Shown: positions 7,161 to 16,005, counted from the stretch's first letter. The stretch is DNA of 64,000 nt from Scopulibacillus_A cellulosilyticus (GCF_042665295.1 NZ_JBHTCO010000004.1:434001-498000); one strand, 5' to 3'. The notes: generated by a model not told the origin, from the sequence alone. Program-made: numbers and translations.

Positions 7161-8634
7161 TAATCGGAGTTGTTTCTTTAACAACCTTTAACATGGAAAG
7201 CGATGGGTCTTCCGGGCCTTGCACAGGAAGACCTGAGGCCATATTTTCAATAATGTAATTTAAATTATCACGTGTGATAATCTCACCGGGTGTAAAAATG
7301 GGGATACCCGGCGGATAAACCATGACAAACTCAGCAATGATTCGCCCTTCAGATTCCCAAAAAGGTATATTTTCTGTTTCTGCATAAAAAGCAGAGCGGG
7401 GTGAAAGTGAAAGGCTCGGCATTTGCGGGACGTGAACCGGCATTTCTTTATGTTGAACGGCATGATTTGTTAAACTAAGTTCCTCTGCCATATGGCGAAG
7501 GGCTGTTACCAATTGTTGAATCGTTTCATTGCTGTCTCCCGGTGTAACCAAACAAAGGATGTTATATAAATCAGAGAGTTCGACTTCAATTCGATGTTTT
7601 TCCCTTAACCATACTTCTGCGTCATAACCGCTGATTCCTAACTCTTTTACTGAGATCAACAATTTCGTAGGATCCAGATCAAATGTTGCTTGACCATTTA
7701 ATATTTCTCTGCCAACACAATACAAGCTATCAATATCGTTAATAAGTTTTCGTGCCTCTTCAGCAAGAGCAATAGCTTTTGAAATCTGTTCTTTACCTTG
7801 GGTAGCAAGAAAACGCCTTGCACTGTCAAGGGAAGCTAGTAACAAGTAGGATGTTGAGGTTGTCGTCATCATACTGAGAATCGATTGTACATGCTTAGCT
7901 GACACTAGACCCTCTTTGACATTTAAAATTGAACTTTGTGTAAGGGATCCTCCAAGCTTATGGACGCTTGTTGCTGCCATATCCGCTCCTGCCTGCATGG
8001 CTGATAATGGTAAATCATTATGAAAGTGGATATGGACGCCGTGGGCTTCGTCAACAAGGACAGGAATATCATACTCGTGGGCCAATTCAACAAGCTGCTT
8101 TAAATTTCCGGCAATACCAAAGTATGTTGGATTAATGACAAGTAACCCTTTTGCATCAGGATGTTGATTAATCGCTTTTTGTACAGCATCAATTGTTATC
8201 CCGTGTGAAATGCCAAGATCCCGGTCAATTTCAGGATAGATAAACACAGGAATAGCCCCTGAAAAAATAATAGCTGATAGTACCGATTTATGAACATTTC
8301 GTGGTACGATAATCTTATCTCCAGGAGAACAAACAGATAAGACCATTGTCATAATTGCACCGCTTGTTCCTTGTACGGAAAAGAATGTCGCGTCAGCATC
8401 AAAAGCTTCGGCAGCGAGAGATTGCGCTTCCTTAATGATACCATGCGGCTGATGCAGATCATCCAGCGGGGCAATATTAATTAAATCTATTGAGAGTGCA
8501 TTCTCTCCGATAAACTCCCGGAATTCGGGATCCATTCCTTTTCCTTTTTTATGGCCGGGAATATGAAATTGAATAGGGTTGGACTTAATATGATTTAGCA
8601 GCCCGGTAAATAATGGCGTTTCATTTTGTGACAA
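7156..8634 (-). CDS. speA: Arginine decarboxylase (PLP, fold type I)
   Basis: Makes agmatine from arginine, the first step of the agmatine route to putrescine and spermidine. About 492 residues, close to B. subtilis SpeA, with long shared blocks such as FHIPGHKKG, FFSVQGTSGA and VDEAHGVH. The PLP-binding lysine is Lys226 in SVHKLGG. C-terminal Orn/Lys/Arg decarboxylase domain includes YPPGIP. I chose the TTG at 8634, seven bases after AGGTG, because the protein then begins MSQNETPL, as the B. subtilis enzyme does; upstream in-frame codons lack a ribosome site. Adjacent to the SR1-like RNA, which in B. subtilis targets the arginine pathway. Confidence 0.95.
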   Translation of the reverse strand: MSQNETPLFTGLLNHIKSNPIQFHIPGHKKGKGMDPEFREFIGENALSIDLINIAPLDDLHQPHGIIKEAQSLAAEAFDADATFFSVQGTSGAIMTMVLSVCSPGDKIIVPRNVHKSVLSAIIFSGAIPVFIYPEIDRDLGISHGITIDAVQKAINQHPDAKGLLVINPTYFGIAGNLKQLVELAHEYDIPVLVDEAHGVHIHFHNDLPLSAMQAGADMAATSVHKLGGSLTQSSILNVKEGLVSAKHVQSILSMMTTTSTSYLLLASLDSARRFLATQGKEQISKAIALAEEARKLINDIDSLYCVGREILNGQATFDLDPTKLLISVKELGISGYDAEVWLREKHRIEVELSDLYNILCLVTPGDSNETIQQLVTALRHMAEELSLTNHAVQHKEMPVHVPQMPSLSLSPRSAFYAETENIPFWESEGRIIAEFVMVYPPGIPIFTPGEIITRDNLNYIIENMASGLPVQGPEDPSLSMLKVVKETTPIK

Positions 8635-8735
8635 TCTTTTGCACCTCATTTTTTTCAAACTAGATCTATCATAGTCTAATTATGAAGCATTATTCAAGAA
8701 AAAATTATCCGAATTTGAAAGGGGAGACATTCAGA

Positions 8736-9692
8736 ATGAAATTTCGAACAAAATTAACTGAAATTTTAGGTATTAAAATACCAATTATTCAAGGGGGGCT
8801 TGCATACCTTGCTTATTCAGACTTGGCAGCGGCCGTTTCTAACGCAGGGGGCCTCGGTCAACTAACTGCTATGACATGCGGAAGTCCTGATGGTCTTCGC
8901 CAGGAAATTAAGAAAATCAGGCAACTCACTGATAAACCTTTTGGCGTAAACTTTGCAATCGGTCAACATGGACGCTCTTATATTGATTTTCTAAACGTTG
9001 CAAAAGAAGAAGATGTTCCTGTTATTACGATTACAGGAGGCAATCCTACGCCTGTATTTGAAGCACTGGAAGGTTCCCAAGCCAGAAAGCTGGTGTTAGT
9101 AGCTTCAAAAAGACAAGCTGTTAAAGCTGAATCACTTGGTGCTGACGCAGTGATGGTAGTCGGTCAAGAAGGCGGCGGACATTTAGGGAAAGACGACATA
9201 GGTACGATGGTTCTGGTTCCTTCTGTTGTTGATGCTGTAGAAATCCCGGTTGTTGCTTCAGGAGGGATAGGAGATGGACGAGGGTTAATGGCGGCTTTAG
9301 CCCTTGGAGCAGAGGGCGTTGAAATGGGGACGCGTTTTATTGCAACAAAAGAATGTGTCCATGCGCATCCTGTGTATAAGAACATGCTCATAAATATGCA
9401 GGAAACTGACACCGTTGTGATCAAGAGAAGTCTTGGCGCGCCTGCAAGAGCTATAAGAAATTCCTGGACGGAAAAAATTTTAGAAATAGAGAAAAACGAA
9501 GGGACTTATGATGCGCTTAAGACATATATTAGTGGTAAGTCCAACTGTAATTACATTCAAAAAGGGAATACTGAAGGCGGATTTGGTTGGGCTGGTCAAA
9601 TTGCTGGAAGAATTAACGATATCCCAACTCTGGAAGAATTATTTAATCGAATCATTGATGAAGCGGAGGCAGTTAAGAATAAGTGGCAGTAA
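8736..9692 (+). CDS. Nitronate monooxygenase / 2-nitropropane dioxygenase-like FMN enzyme
   Basis: 318-residue TIM-barrel flavoprotein. N-terminal IPIIQGGLAYLA is the usual opening of the family. ASGGIGDG and GAEGVEMGTRF form the phosphate/FMN site. Such proteins oxidise alkyl nitronates, while near relatives are FMN-dependent enoyl-ACP reductases (FabK) or of unknown substrate; B. subtilis YrpB is similar. Start ATG at 8736 has AAAGGGGAG upstream. Transcribed alone and divergently from speA. Confidence 0.85.
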   Translation: MKFRTKLTEILGIKIPIIQGGLAYLAYSDLAAAVSNAGGLGQLTAMTCGSPDGLRQEIKKIRQLTDKPFGVNFAIGQHGRSYIDFLNVAKEEDVPVITITGGNPTPVFEALEGSQARKLVLVASKRQAVKAESLGADAVMVVGQEGGGHLGKDDIGTMVLVPSVVDAVEIPVVASGGIGDGRGLMAALALGAEGVEMGTRFIATKECVHAHPVYKNMLINMQETDTVVIKRSLGAPARAIRNSWTEKILEIEKNEGTYDALKTYISGKSNCNYIQKGNTEGGFGWAGQIAGRINDIPTLEELFNRIIDEAEAVKNKWQ

Positions 9693-9757
9693 ATATATTT
9701 GGTTTATTTCTGTCAACTTCAGATGATTAATTATACTTTTATATTACAAGCAAAAAA

Positions 9758-9783
9758 ACAGCGTCATGAACTCATGACGCTGT
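9758..9783 (-). terminator. Terminator of yktB
   Basis: Stem ACAGCGTCATGA / TCATGACGCTGT, followed on the minus strand by seven Ts. The yktB stop codon is inside the stem. Confidence 0.85.
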
Positions 9784-10413
9784 CGCTGACTCTTTAGAAT
9801 ATTCATATAACGGTGCAAGGGTATTAAAAGTTTGTTCAAGTTGATCGATCAGCTGAGCCCCATTTTTTAAAATGTCATCATGGCGGGGGATGTGAATACC
9901 GCATAAGATCTCAGCTTTTTTTACATTAGCCAGTCTTTCTAAAATATTATGAAATTCTTCTTTAGATAAATTCTCCTGGGAAATGGCATCAGGCTTAGTA
10001 TAATCGGTTGACCATACAAAATGATCGGGAATTTGTCTATAAATATCATTGACATGTTGTTCAAGCGTTCGTGCATAGGATTCCTTTATCGGTGCTTCAT
10101 ATATGATAGCAAATCTTGCAAAAACATGGGTGCTCCAAAGTCCGATTTGGAAATGCGGATATTTCTTATACCCTCTGACATTATTAGCAAAAGCTACCCA
10201 TGTATCGTCAGGAGGGTTGACTGTTCGCCTTGCGTGCTTAGCAACATGCGCGTGCATCTCATCACCGGTAATAGCTGTTAATACAGGTGCGAAGATTTCA
10301 CCCAGTGTTTCGAGTTTTGGGCGAATTTGTGTTTTAATCGCTGACATTCTTTCATCAAGGCCATCAATAGTAAATACGTTAAAATCCTCTTGTGTAAAAC
10401 CTTTAAAATTCAA
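9772..10413 (-). CDS. yktB: YktB (DUF1054) conserved protein
   Basis: 213 residues, soluble, no signal peptide. Matches YktB by sequence pattern (start MNFKGFTQEDFNVF, and a WVAFANN/RGYKKYPHFQIG block) and by position between speA and suhB. The family is confined to Firmicutes and has no assigned activity that I know. TTG start with AGGAGG seven bases upstream. Confidence 0.85.
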   Translation of the reverse strand: MNFKGFTQEDFNVFTIDGLDERMSAIKTQIRPKLETLGEIFAPVLTAITGDEMHAHVAKHARRTVNPPDDTWVAFANNVRGYKKYPHFQIGLWSTHVFARFAIIYEAPIKESYARTLEQHVNDIYRQIPDHFVWSTDYTKPDAISQENLSKEEFHNILERLANVKKAEILCGIHIPRHDDILKNGAQLIDQLEQTFNTLAPLYEYSKESATAS

Positions 10414-10642
10414 AATGCTGCCTCCTATGTATCTAATATTTAATCATAGTTTACCACATTTAAATTAAGGTTTAAAAATAGGTCAAAAGAGGAATTTAAT
10501 AAGCAAGAAACATTATTTTGTTGCATATTATTGTTTAAAATCATAAAATGTTAAATAAAAACATTGTAATCAGAATATTTAGTCTTTATTATTGTTAGTT
10601 GTGTTTTTAGTGAACAAAAAATGAAAGGAAGTGTAGGTTACC

Positions 10643-10831
10643 ATGAAACAGGTTCTTCAAACATTAAAGAGAACGGACGCTGAGAAACGTATTCCTGTTG
10701 TGAGGATGGAAATTGACTATGAACTGGCAACACTACACGATGCAATGGTTAATGAAGATACTGAAGCAATTAATGCTTGCAAAGTTAAGCTTGAGAAACT
10801 AAGACAAGAAATGCTCCGTTTAGAAGCATAA
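10643..10831 (+). CDS. ykzI: YkzI small conserved protein
   Basis: 62 residues, charged, probably two alpha helices with leucine spacing typical of a helical hairpin or coiled coil; no cysteine or metal motif. Its location between yktB and suhB equals that of ykzI in B. subtilis (64 residues). ATG preceded by AAAGGAAG. Function unknown. Confidence 0.75.
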   Translation: MKQVLQTLKRTDAEKRIPVVRMEIDYELATLHDAMVNEDTEAINACKVKLEKLRQEMLRLEA

Positions 10832-10843
10832 TAATAATTCCCC

Positions 10844-10868
10844 GGCTCATAATCATGAGCCCTTTTTT
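10844..10868 (+). terminator. Terminator of ykzI
   Basis: Stem GGCTCAT / ATGAGCC with a four-base loop, followed by six Ts. Confidence 0.85.
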
Positions 10869-10900
10869 ATTTATGCGGTATGCTGCATTTTTAGTACAGT

Positions 10901-11055
10901 TTTTTTACCCCGGTACAACCGTCCGTAAGACTTACGCCTAAAAACTTGAGTTAAAGCGCTGGGGTTTAGCGGGAGATAACGGACGGTAATACCCCGATTT
11001 GTTGTGCTGACTATCAATGGGATAAAACCTGATTGATGGAAGTCTCACTTTATTA
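10901..11055 (-). repeat. Type-2 intergenic repeat, copy A
   Basis: Read on the minus strand it begins AATAAAGTGAGACTTCCATC and ends TACGGACGGTTGTACCGGGG, the same ends as the copy at 18582. Inside, ACCGTCCGT and ACGGACGGT (10919-10927 and 10979-10987) form an inverted pair. It fills most of the 311-base gap between ykzI and suhB; I see no gene in it. Confidence 0.7.
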
Positions 11056-11142
11056 AATTCAATTTCTTAAGCATATCATGTTTTGACTGCGGTATTTGTG
11101 TCATAATAAACAGTGTAGGACTTGTAATAAAGGAGAATGAAT

Positions 11143-11982
11143 ATGGGGAAACAACAATATTGGCTTCAAGTACATGAAAAAGCAAAGCAATGGATACAGG
11201 AAGCAGCGCAGCTCCTTAAAGATTCGTTCAAAGATCAAATTGATGTACAATTCAAATCTTCTTATGATGATTTGGTTACGAATATGGATAAAAAAATCGA
11301 ACAGTACTTAATTGGACGTATTCATGAACATTACCCTGATCATCGCATCATTTCAGAAGAAGGCTTCGGTGATGAAGTATCATCCGCAGACGGCATTATC
11401 TGGCTTCTTGACCCAATTGACGGGACGATGAACTTTGTCCATCAGCAGCGTCATTTTGCGATTTCAATAGGTGTCTATGAGAACGGCATTGGGCGCGTTG
11501 GTCTCATTAACGACGTTGTTGCGGGTGACTTGTATCATTGTATTAAAGGTGAAGGGGCTTATATTAATGAGCAAAAGCTGCCGCAGCTTCGAGACAAAAA
11601 ACTAAATGAATCTATTATCGCTATTAATGCTACATGGATTAATGATAATAAACGTATTGATCCTGAGATAATGAGGCCGATCGCGCGTCAGTGCAGAGGA
11701 ACAAGGTCATATGGCACAGCCGCTATTGAGCTGGCTTATATCGCGGCAGGAACCCTTGATGCTTATTTTACGATGAGACTATCCCCGTGGGACTACGGTG
11801 CAGGATTGATTCTTATTGAAGAAGTTGGCGGAAAAGCAACCAGAGCAGACGGTGACCCGATTGATTTATTGAAACAAAATTCTTTACTGGTGGGCAATCC
11901 CGGTCTTCACCAAGAAATTATCAACCATATAAAAACCGAGATAGGTGATAAAGGGAAATTTATTGAAAAGCCTGCTGAATAG
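11143..11982 (+). CDS. suhB: Inositol monophosphatase family phosphatase
   Basis: 279 residues. Metal-binding motifs of the family are present: EE at about 72-73 in ISEEGF, DPIDGTMNF starting at Asp90, and the second motif WDYGAG near residue 214. These coordinate the Mg ions that hydrolyse a sugar- or inositol-phosphate ester. Equivalent to B. subtilis YktC. ATG at 11143 is seven bases after GGAG; the ATG six bases earlier is too close. The physiological substrate cannot be told from sequence. Confidence 0.9.
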   Translation: MGKQQYWLQVHEKAKQWIQEAAQLLKDSFKDQIDVQFKSSYDDLVTNMDKKIEQYLIGRIHEHYPDHRIISEEGFGDEVSSADGIIWLLDPIDGTMNFVHQQRHFAISIGVYENGIGRVGLINDVVAGDLYHCIKGEGAYINEQKLPQLRDKKLNESIIAINATWINDNKRIDPEIMRPIARQCRGTRSYGTAAIELAYIAAGTLDAYFTMRLSPWDYGAGLILIEEVGGKATRADGDPIDLLKQNSLLVGNPGLHQEIINHIKTEIGDKGKFIEKPAE

Positions 11983-12021
11983 CAAAAAGGTGGAAATTAG
12001 CTGAAAAAAGTGGAAAAGAAA

Positions 12022-12052
12022 GAAAAGCGGGTATCCATTTTACCCGCTTTTC
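12022..12052. terminator. Bidirectional terminator between suhB and ylaF
   Basis: Perfect 12-bp stem GAAAAGCGGGTA / TACCCGCTTTTC. The ylaF stop codon falls at its edge. Confidence 0.8.
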
Positions 12053-12221
12053 ATGATGTACTGCTCATTTTTCCCTTGACCATGAAACCGAGGCCCATGA
12101 ATAAACATGCGCCGATTATTCCTAAAATAATGCCAAGGACGCTGCCGGCAGCAATACCATATCCGATGCCTACGAGCGAGGCAATAACTAAAACAGCAAA
12201 AATAAAAAGAATAATATTCAT
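12051..12221 (-). CDS. ylaF: YlaF-like small membrane protein (DUF5325)
   Basis: 56 residues forming two closely spaced membrane segments (about 2-18 and 26-46) with a short glycine-rich turn GIGYGIAAGS and a positive C-terminal tail. The start is ATG at 12221 with GGAGGCGG upstream; in-frame codons further up lack a site. Position just before typA matches ylaF. Role unknown. Confidence 0.7.
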   Translation of the reverse strand: MNIILFIFAVLVIASLVGIGYGIAAGSVLGIILGIIGACLFMGLGFMVKGKMSSTS

Positions 12222-12348
12222 ATTTCCGCCTCCATCAATTAGTTTAGCGCATTCAAAGAAAAATAAAAAGTTTTTTTGTATCATTAATATAAATGATGAA
12301 ACAACAGCGGTTCAAAAAATATCTACAGTTTCCTAAAAGTGTTATCAG

Positions 12349-12357
12349 TGTTATAAT
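12349..12357 (+). promoter_or_regulatory. Extended -10 promoter of typA
   Basis: TGT followed by TATAAT (12352-12357) is a consensus extended -10. The -35 region is poor. The predicted start, near 12364, gives a leader of about 26 bases. Confidence 0.6.
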
Positions 12358-12389
12358 AGGATAGTTTACTGCATGAATGAGGGAGTTAG

Positions 12390-14231
12390 ATGAAAATGGA
12401 AAAACGAAGAGACGAGTTAAGAAATATAGCCATTATTGCTCACGTCGACCACGGTAAAACAACTTTGGTTGACCAATTATTATTACAATCCGGCACTTTT
12501 AGAAAGAATGAGCATGTCAATGAACGTGCGATGGACTCGAATGACCTTGAAAGAGAACGAGGCATTACTATTTTAGCCAAAAACACAAGCCTTTCTTACA
12601 AGGATTATAAAATAAATATTGTCGATACACCAGGACACGCTGATTTCAGCGGCGAGGTTGAACGTATTATGAAGATGGTTGATGGCGTGCTCCTTCTGGT
12701 TGATGCTTATGAAGGGGTTATGCCGCAAACCCGCTTTGTTTTAAAAAAGGCGCTTGCAGAGAAGCTTAAGCCGATCGTTGTTGTTAATAAAATTGATAAG
12801 CCGATGGCGAGACCTGAAGAAGTAATTGATGAAGTTTTAGACCTTTTTATTGATTTAGGCGCTGATGAAGATCAGCTCGAATTCCCGGTCATTTATACTT
12901 CAGCAGTTAATGGTGTAGCAGGGGTTGATCCTGAACACGTAGATCAAGGCATGGATATTTTATTTGATAAGATTATTGAATATGTCCCGGCACCAGTTGA
13001 CAATCGTAATGAGGGATTGCAATTCCAAGTAACCATGCTTGATTATAACGACTATGTCGGCCGAATTGGTATAGGCAGGGTCTACCGCGGGTCTATTAAA
13101 GTCGGCCAACAGGCTTCTTTAGTTAAAACAGACGGCAGTGTTAAAAACTTCCGTGTCACTAAAATATTCGGTTACTTTGGTTTAAAACGGGTGGAAATTG
13201 AACAAGCATTGCCGGGGGACTTAATCGCAATAACCGGCATTGAAGATATTAATATCGGAGAAACAATTAATGATGTTGACAAAATCGATCCTCTGCCGGT
13301 ATTGAAAATAGACGAACCGACCTTACAGATGACTTTTCTTGTAAACACAAGTCCGTTTGCGGGCAGAGAAGGGCAATACGTGACAAGCAGAAAGCTTCAA
13401 GAAAGACTTGCTGCAGAAACAGAAAGAGACGTCAGTTTGAAAGTAGAAAATACTGACTCGCCTGATGCCTGGGTTGTTTCCGGCCGCGGAGAACTTCATT
13501 TATCTATTTTAATTGAAAATATGAGACGTGAAGGTTATGAGCTGGCTGTTTCTAAACCGTCTGTTATTATTAAAGAAATTGACGGAAAGAAATGTGAACC
13601 ATTTGAACGGGTGCAAATAGATGTTCCGGACGAACATGTTGGCGCGGTTATTGAATCATTAGGTCAACGTAAGGCAGAACTTTTAAATATGGAACAGCAG
13701 GACGGCGGTCAAACAAAACTCGAGTTTTTAGCGCCATCAAGAGGCTTAATCGGTTATAGAAAAGATTTCTTAACTGAAACAAGAGGTTACGGCGTGATGA
13801 ACCATACGTTTGATCATTTTAAGCCAATGATCAACGAAGCTATCGGCGGAAGAAGACAAGGCGTACTCGTAGCAATGGAAACCGGTCAGGCTACAGCATA
13901 TGCAATGGGGCAATTAGAGGACCGCGGCGTGATGTTTATTGAACCGAACACACAAGTCTATGAAGGCATGATCATTGGTGAACATAATCGCGAAAATGAT
14001 TTAACGGTCAATATTACGAAAGCTAAGCATATGACAAACGTCCGATCAGCAACGAAAGATCAAACAGTAACATTAAAAACACCAAGAAAATTATCCCTCG
14101 AAGAATCATTAAGCTATTTAAATGATGATGAATACTGTGAGATCACACCAGAAAATGTACGTATGCGCAAAAAAATCTTGAATAAAAATGAAAGAGAGAA
14201 ACAGGGAAAAAAGGCAAAAGTAGCGAAGTGA
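12390..14231 (+). CDS. typA: Ribosome-associated GTPase TypA/BipA
   Basis: 613-residue translational GTPase related to EF-G, needed for ribosome assembly and stress or cold growth in several bacteria. G1 motif AHVDHGKTT at residues 17-25, G2 RGITI, G3 DTPGH, G4 NKID; then a beta-barrel domain, two EF-G-like alpha/beta domains and the BipA-specific C-terminal domain ending in KNEREK. Lysine-rich tail. ATG at 12390 four bases after GAGGGAG; an ATG two codons later is equally possible. Equivalent to YlaG. Confidence 0.97.
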   Translation: MKMEKRRDELRNIAIIAHVDHGKTTLVDQLLLQSGTFRKNEHVNERAMDSNDLERERGITILAKNTSLSYKDYKINIVDTPGHADFSGEVERIMKMVDGVLLLVDAYEGVMPQTRFVLKKALAEKLKPIVVVNKIDKPMARPEEVIDEVLDLFIDLGADEDQLEFPVIYTSAVNGVAGVDPEHVDQGMDILFDKIIEYVPAPVDNRNEGLQFQVTMLDYNDYVGRIGIGRVYRGSIKVGQQASLVKTDGSVKNFRVTKIFGYFGLKRVEIEQALPGDLIAITGIEDINIGETINDVDKIDPLPVLKIDEPTLQMTFLVNTSPFAGREGQYVTSRKLQERLAAETERDVSLKVENTDSPDAWVVSGRGELHLSILIENMRREGYELAVSKPSVIIKEIDGKKCEPFERVQIDVPDEHVGAVIESLGQRKAELLNMEQQDGGQTKLEFLAPSRGLIGYRKDFLTETRGYGVMNHTFDHFKPMINEAIGGRRQGVLVAMETGQATAYAMGQLEDRGVMFIEPNTQVYEGMIIGEHNRENDLTVNITKAKHMTNVRSATKDQTVTLKTPRKLSLEESLSYLNDDEYCEITPENVRMRKKILNKNEREKQGKKAKVAK

Positions 14232-14236
14232 TAAAA

Positions 14237-14380
14237 TAAAGAAAACTTGCCGATTGGCAAGCCTGAAAGGCGTAGACAGAGGCTTAGTTGCCCTTATACT
14301 ATCGACCTTATCTTGGCAGCTGCGCCGGATCGTCATCTTTGTTGCTAAGATATACTTTCATGATAGTATAAAGAAAACTC
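14237..14380 (+). repeat. Type-1 structured intergenic repeat, copy B
   Basis: Same layout as the copy at 1212: hairpin CTTGCC-gatt-GGCAAG, then outer stem CTTATACTATC (14293-14303) with GATAGTATAAAG (about 14362-14373), enclosing an inner stem CTTGGCA/TGCTAAG. The inner and first stems differ in sequence from copy A but still pair. It fills the gap between typA and ylaH. Confidence 0.7.
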
Positions 14381-14401
14381 ACTGGGAATGGGGGAGCCGT
14401 A

Positions 14402-14731
14402 GTGGGCAATACTGGGAATTTTAATTATTCATTTTATCCTAGATGGCTGTTAGAGCATTCATTCACTTCCGGTCATACGATTACCATTTTGTACTTTACA
14501 ATCGTAGTGTTATCAATTATTGTGTATAAGCTCGGGTTTGCAAAAAAGCTGCCTGTTTTAAAATCTGCAATCATCTATTGCCTGCTGCTCATAGGCTGCA
14601 TCATTCTGACAGTGCTTGCACTGCAATTGCCTATTGTCGGCTCCTTATTCTTTGCCGCTGTCGTATTAATTATTTATAAGCTAAGGCTGAAAGCTTCTAA
14701 AAAGAACAATCAATCAAATAAACAAGTGTAG
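14402..14731 (+). CDS. ylaH: YlaH-like membrane protein
   Basis: 109 residues with three predicted membrane segments (about 24-45, 53-74 and 77-92) and a basic C-terminus. The block VVLSIIVYKLGFAKKLPVLKS is the hallmark of YlaH. GTG start with GGGGGAG upstream. Follows typA as in B. subtilis. Unknown role. Confidence 0.8.
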   Translation: MGNTGNFNYSFYPRWLLEHSFTSGHTITILYFTIVVLSIIVYKLGFAKKLPVLKSAIIYCLLLIGCIILTVLALQLPIVGSLFFAAVVLIIYKLRLKASKKNNQSNKQV

Positions 14732-14732
14732 A

Positions 14733-14757
14733 AAACTCGCCGAGGCGAGTTTTTTGT
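14733..14757 (+). terminator. Terminator of ylaH
   Basis: Stem AAAACTCGCC / GGCGAGTTTT and a T-run. The AACTCGCC core recurs in other terminators of this window. Confidence 0.85.
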
Positions 14758-14870
14758 ATTAAGAACCTGTTGACTGAAAAGATAACTTTTCGTTATAATA
14801 GCTAAATTGAGTCAGTAAGTATAAAAAAATTAAGAATGACTCGATATACAAAATTTCTTGAAAAAGTTTT

Positions 14871-14896
14871 TGAAACCTTTTTGTTTTTGTTCCGTA
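14871..14896 (+). promoter_or_regulatory. ECF sigma (SigW-type) promoter
   Basis: TGAAAC (14871-14876), exactly 16 bases containing T-runs, then CGTA (14893-14896). This is the consensus spacing and sequence for SigW-like cell-envelope-stress promoters. The predicted start lies about 45 bases upstream of the next gene. Confidence 0.75.
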
Positions 14897-14948
14897 TGAA
14901 TATAGACAAGACAATATAGAAAGATTTATTCATAGAGGAGGAGTTTTA

Positions 14949-15416
14949 ATGATCAAAAAGATCATAGCATCTTTTATGGTTCTCAGTTTGGTGCTGATCC
15001 CTGTGGGGGATGCAGTGTTCCACCATGGTCCTGATAAGGTTAGCGCGAGGGGATACAGATCCGGTGTTAAATCATTTAATATGAACAAAGGGAATAGTAA
15101 CACCCATTCATTCTTTCAAAAGAAAAATCCGCAAGTAAATAAGCAAAAGACAATCTCGTCCTATAAAAACACTACTAAAAAATTTAGCAAAGGCAGTTTT
15201 CTTAAAGGTATGTTATTCGGCGGTCTTGCCGGCCTGCTGTTTGGAGGTTTGTTAAGTCATTTTGGGGCACTTGGTTCGCTGTTAGGGATGGTTATTAATG
15301 TATTGATCATTGTGATAGTGATTGCCATCTTGATCGCTGTGGTTCGCGGTCTCTTCAGAATGATCTTTAGAAAAAATAAGCGCAAAGAAGAGGAATATAA
15401 TTCATGGAGAAGATAA
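14949..15416 (+). CDS. Exported glycine-rich membrane protein (Tim44-like N-terminal type)
   Basis: 155 residues. N-terminal signal-like hydrophobic stretch (about 5-22), a polar Ser/Asn/Lys-rich region, then KGMLFGGLAGLLFGGLLSHFG and a long hydrophobic segment (about 115-140), ending in a strongly basic and acidic tail. The glycine-hinged membrane block resembles the N-terminal part of Tim44-domain proteins of Bacillales, but the Tim44 domain itself is absent. AGGAGG precedes the ATG. Sits behind a SigW-type promoter and overlaps the next gene by one base, so the two are probably co-expressed in envelope stress. Confidence 0.65.
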   Translation: MIKKIIASFMVLSLVLIPVGDAVFHHGPDKVSARGYRSGVKSFNMNKGNSNTHSFFQKKNPQVNKQKTISSYKNTTKKFSKGSFLKGMLFGGLAGLLFGGLLSHFGALGSLLGMVINVLIIVIVIAILIAVVRGLFRMIFRKNKRKEEEYNSWRR

Positions 15417-15694
15417 TGATTTCTGAGCAAGATATTATTAATGCGCTTTGCTTGTTCCTGGCTGACAAAAAGCAAATATCTCCGGAAGAAGTTCAAGTAG
15501 AATTATTATACGACGATGACTACGGGTTCTCGGCTGAAGCTTATGTCAATGACAGAAAACAAGTGCTTATTACCGCTAATATTATTGAAGCCATTCGTTT
15601 TTGGCTTGAGACTGAAACGGACATCGATCCCATTCAGGCCGGCTTGGAACTGGAATTGGACGATGAGGAAGGTATTATTGCTTACGTCAAATAA
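15416..15694 (+). CDS. YxcD-like protein (DUF2653)
   Basis: 92 residues, acidic, soluble, no motif I can assign. Sequence pattern (EQDIINALCLFLA, then EVQVELLYDDDYGFSAE) fits the DUF2653/YxcD family. I chose the ATG at 15416 because it overlaps the stop of the previous gene as TAATG with GGAG six bases upstream. An ATG at 15404 would overlap further. Function unknown; the operon partner is a membrane protein. Confidence 0.7.
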   Translation: MISEQDIINALCLFLADKKQISPEEVQVELLYDDDYGFSAEAYVNDRKQVLITANIIEAIRFWLETETDIDPIQAGLELELDDEEGIIAYVK

Positions 15695-15700
15695 TATAAA

Positions 15701-15728
15701 AAACGAGAGGAGCTCCTCTCGTTTTTTT
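15701..15728 (+). terminator. Terminator of the membrane protein/YxcD pair
   Basis: Perfect 12-bp palindrome AAACGAGAGGAG / CTCCTCTCGTTT and seven Ts. Confidence 0.9.
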
Positions 15729-15753
15729 ATATCTGTTATTTTATTAAAAAGAT

Positions 15754-15933
15754 TTACCCCCGGTAAATTTTAAATTTACCTGTTGCCCATCTTTCTTTCG
15801 TTCGCTCGGCGATTCTTTCATGACATTCTTCGCACATGTATGTATGAATAGGTCTGTTTCTCAAGCGTTTAGCAACAATATTTTCGTCATCAATATTTTC
15901 AATTTTATCACAAATAATACATTTTACGCGCAT
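15754..15933 (-). CDS. ylaI: YlaI zinc-ribbon-like protein (DUF2197)
   Basis: 59 residues with two CxxC pairs, CIIC (4-7) and CEEC (34-37), typical of a zinc ribbon, and the block AKRLRNRPIHTYMC that marks YlaI. ATG at 15933 chosen with GGTGGTGG upstream and because the family begins MRVKC. Probably nucleic-acid or protein binding; no function established. Confidence 0.8.
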   Translation of the reverse strand: MRVKCIICDKIENIDDENIVAKRLRNRPIHTYMCEECHERIAERTKERWATGKFKIYRG

Positions 15934-15967
15934 GGCATCCACCACCTTATAGCAACATTATATCAAA

Positions 15968-15996
15968 ACAAAACTCGCCATTGGCGAGTTTTGTTT
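15968..15996 (-). terminator. Terminator of ylaJ
   Basis: Stem AAAACTCGCC / GGCGAGTTTT with a T-rich tail, again with the shared AACTCGCC core. Confidence 0.75.
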
Positions 15997-16005
15997 CACT
16001 TTTAT

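Larger units (their letters stand above)
6945..7165 (+). ncRNA. SR1-like dual-function small RNA
   Basis: A transcription unit of about 220 bases, from a near-consensus promoter to a strong terminator, carries one tiny reading frame. In B. subtilis the roughly 205-nt SR1 RNA sits at the same place, next to speA, base-pairs with ahrC mRNA (arginine catabolism activator) and encodes the peptide SR1P. Synteny, length, promoter, regulator boxes and peptide all agree. Whether the antisense pairing with ahrC is kept cannot be judged here because ahrC is not in the window. Confidence 0.85.

Noticed and set aside
12010..12336. 108-codon plus-strand frame over ylaF
   Set aside because: Antisense shadow of ylaF and its upstream region; no ribosome site.
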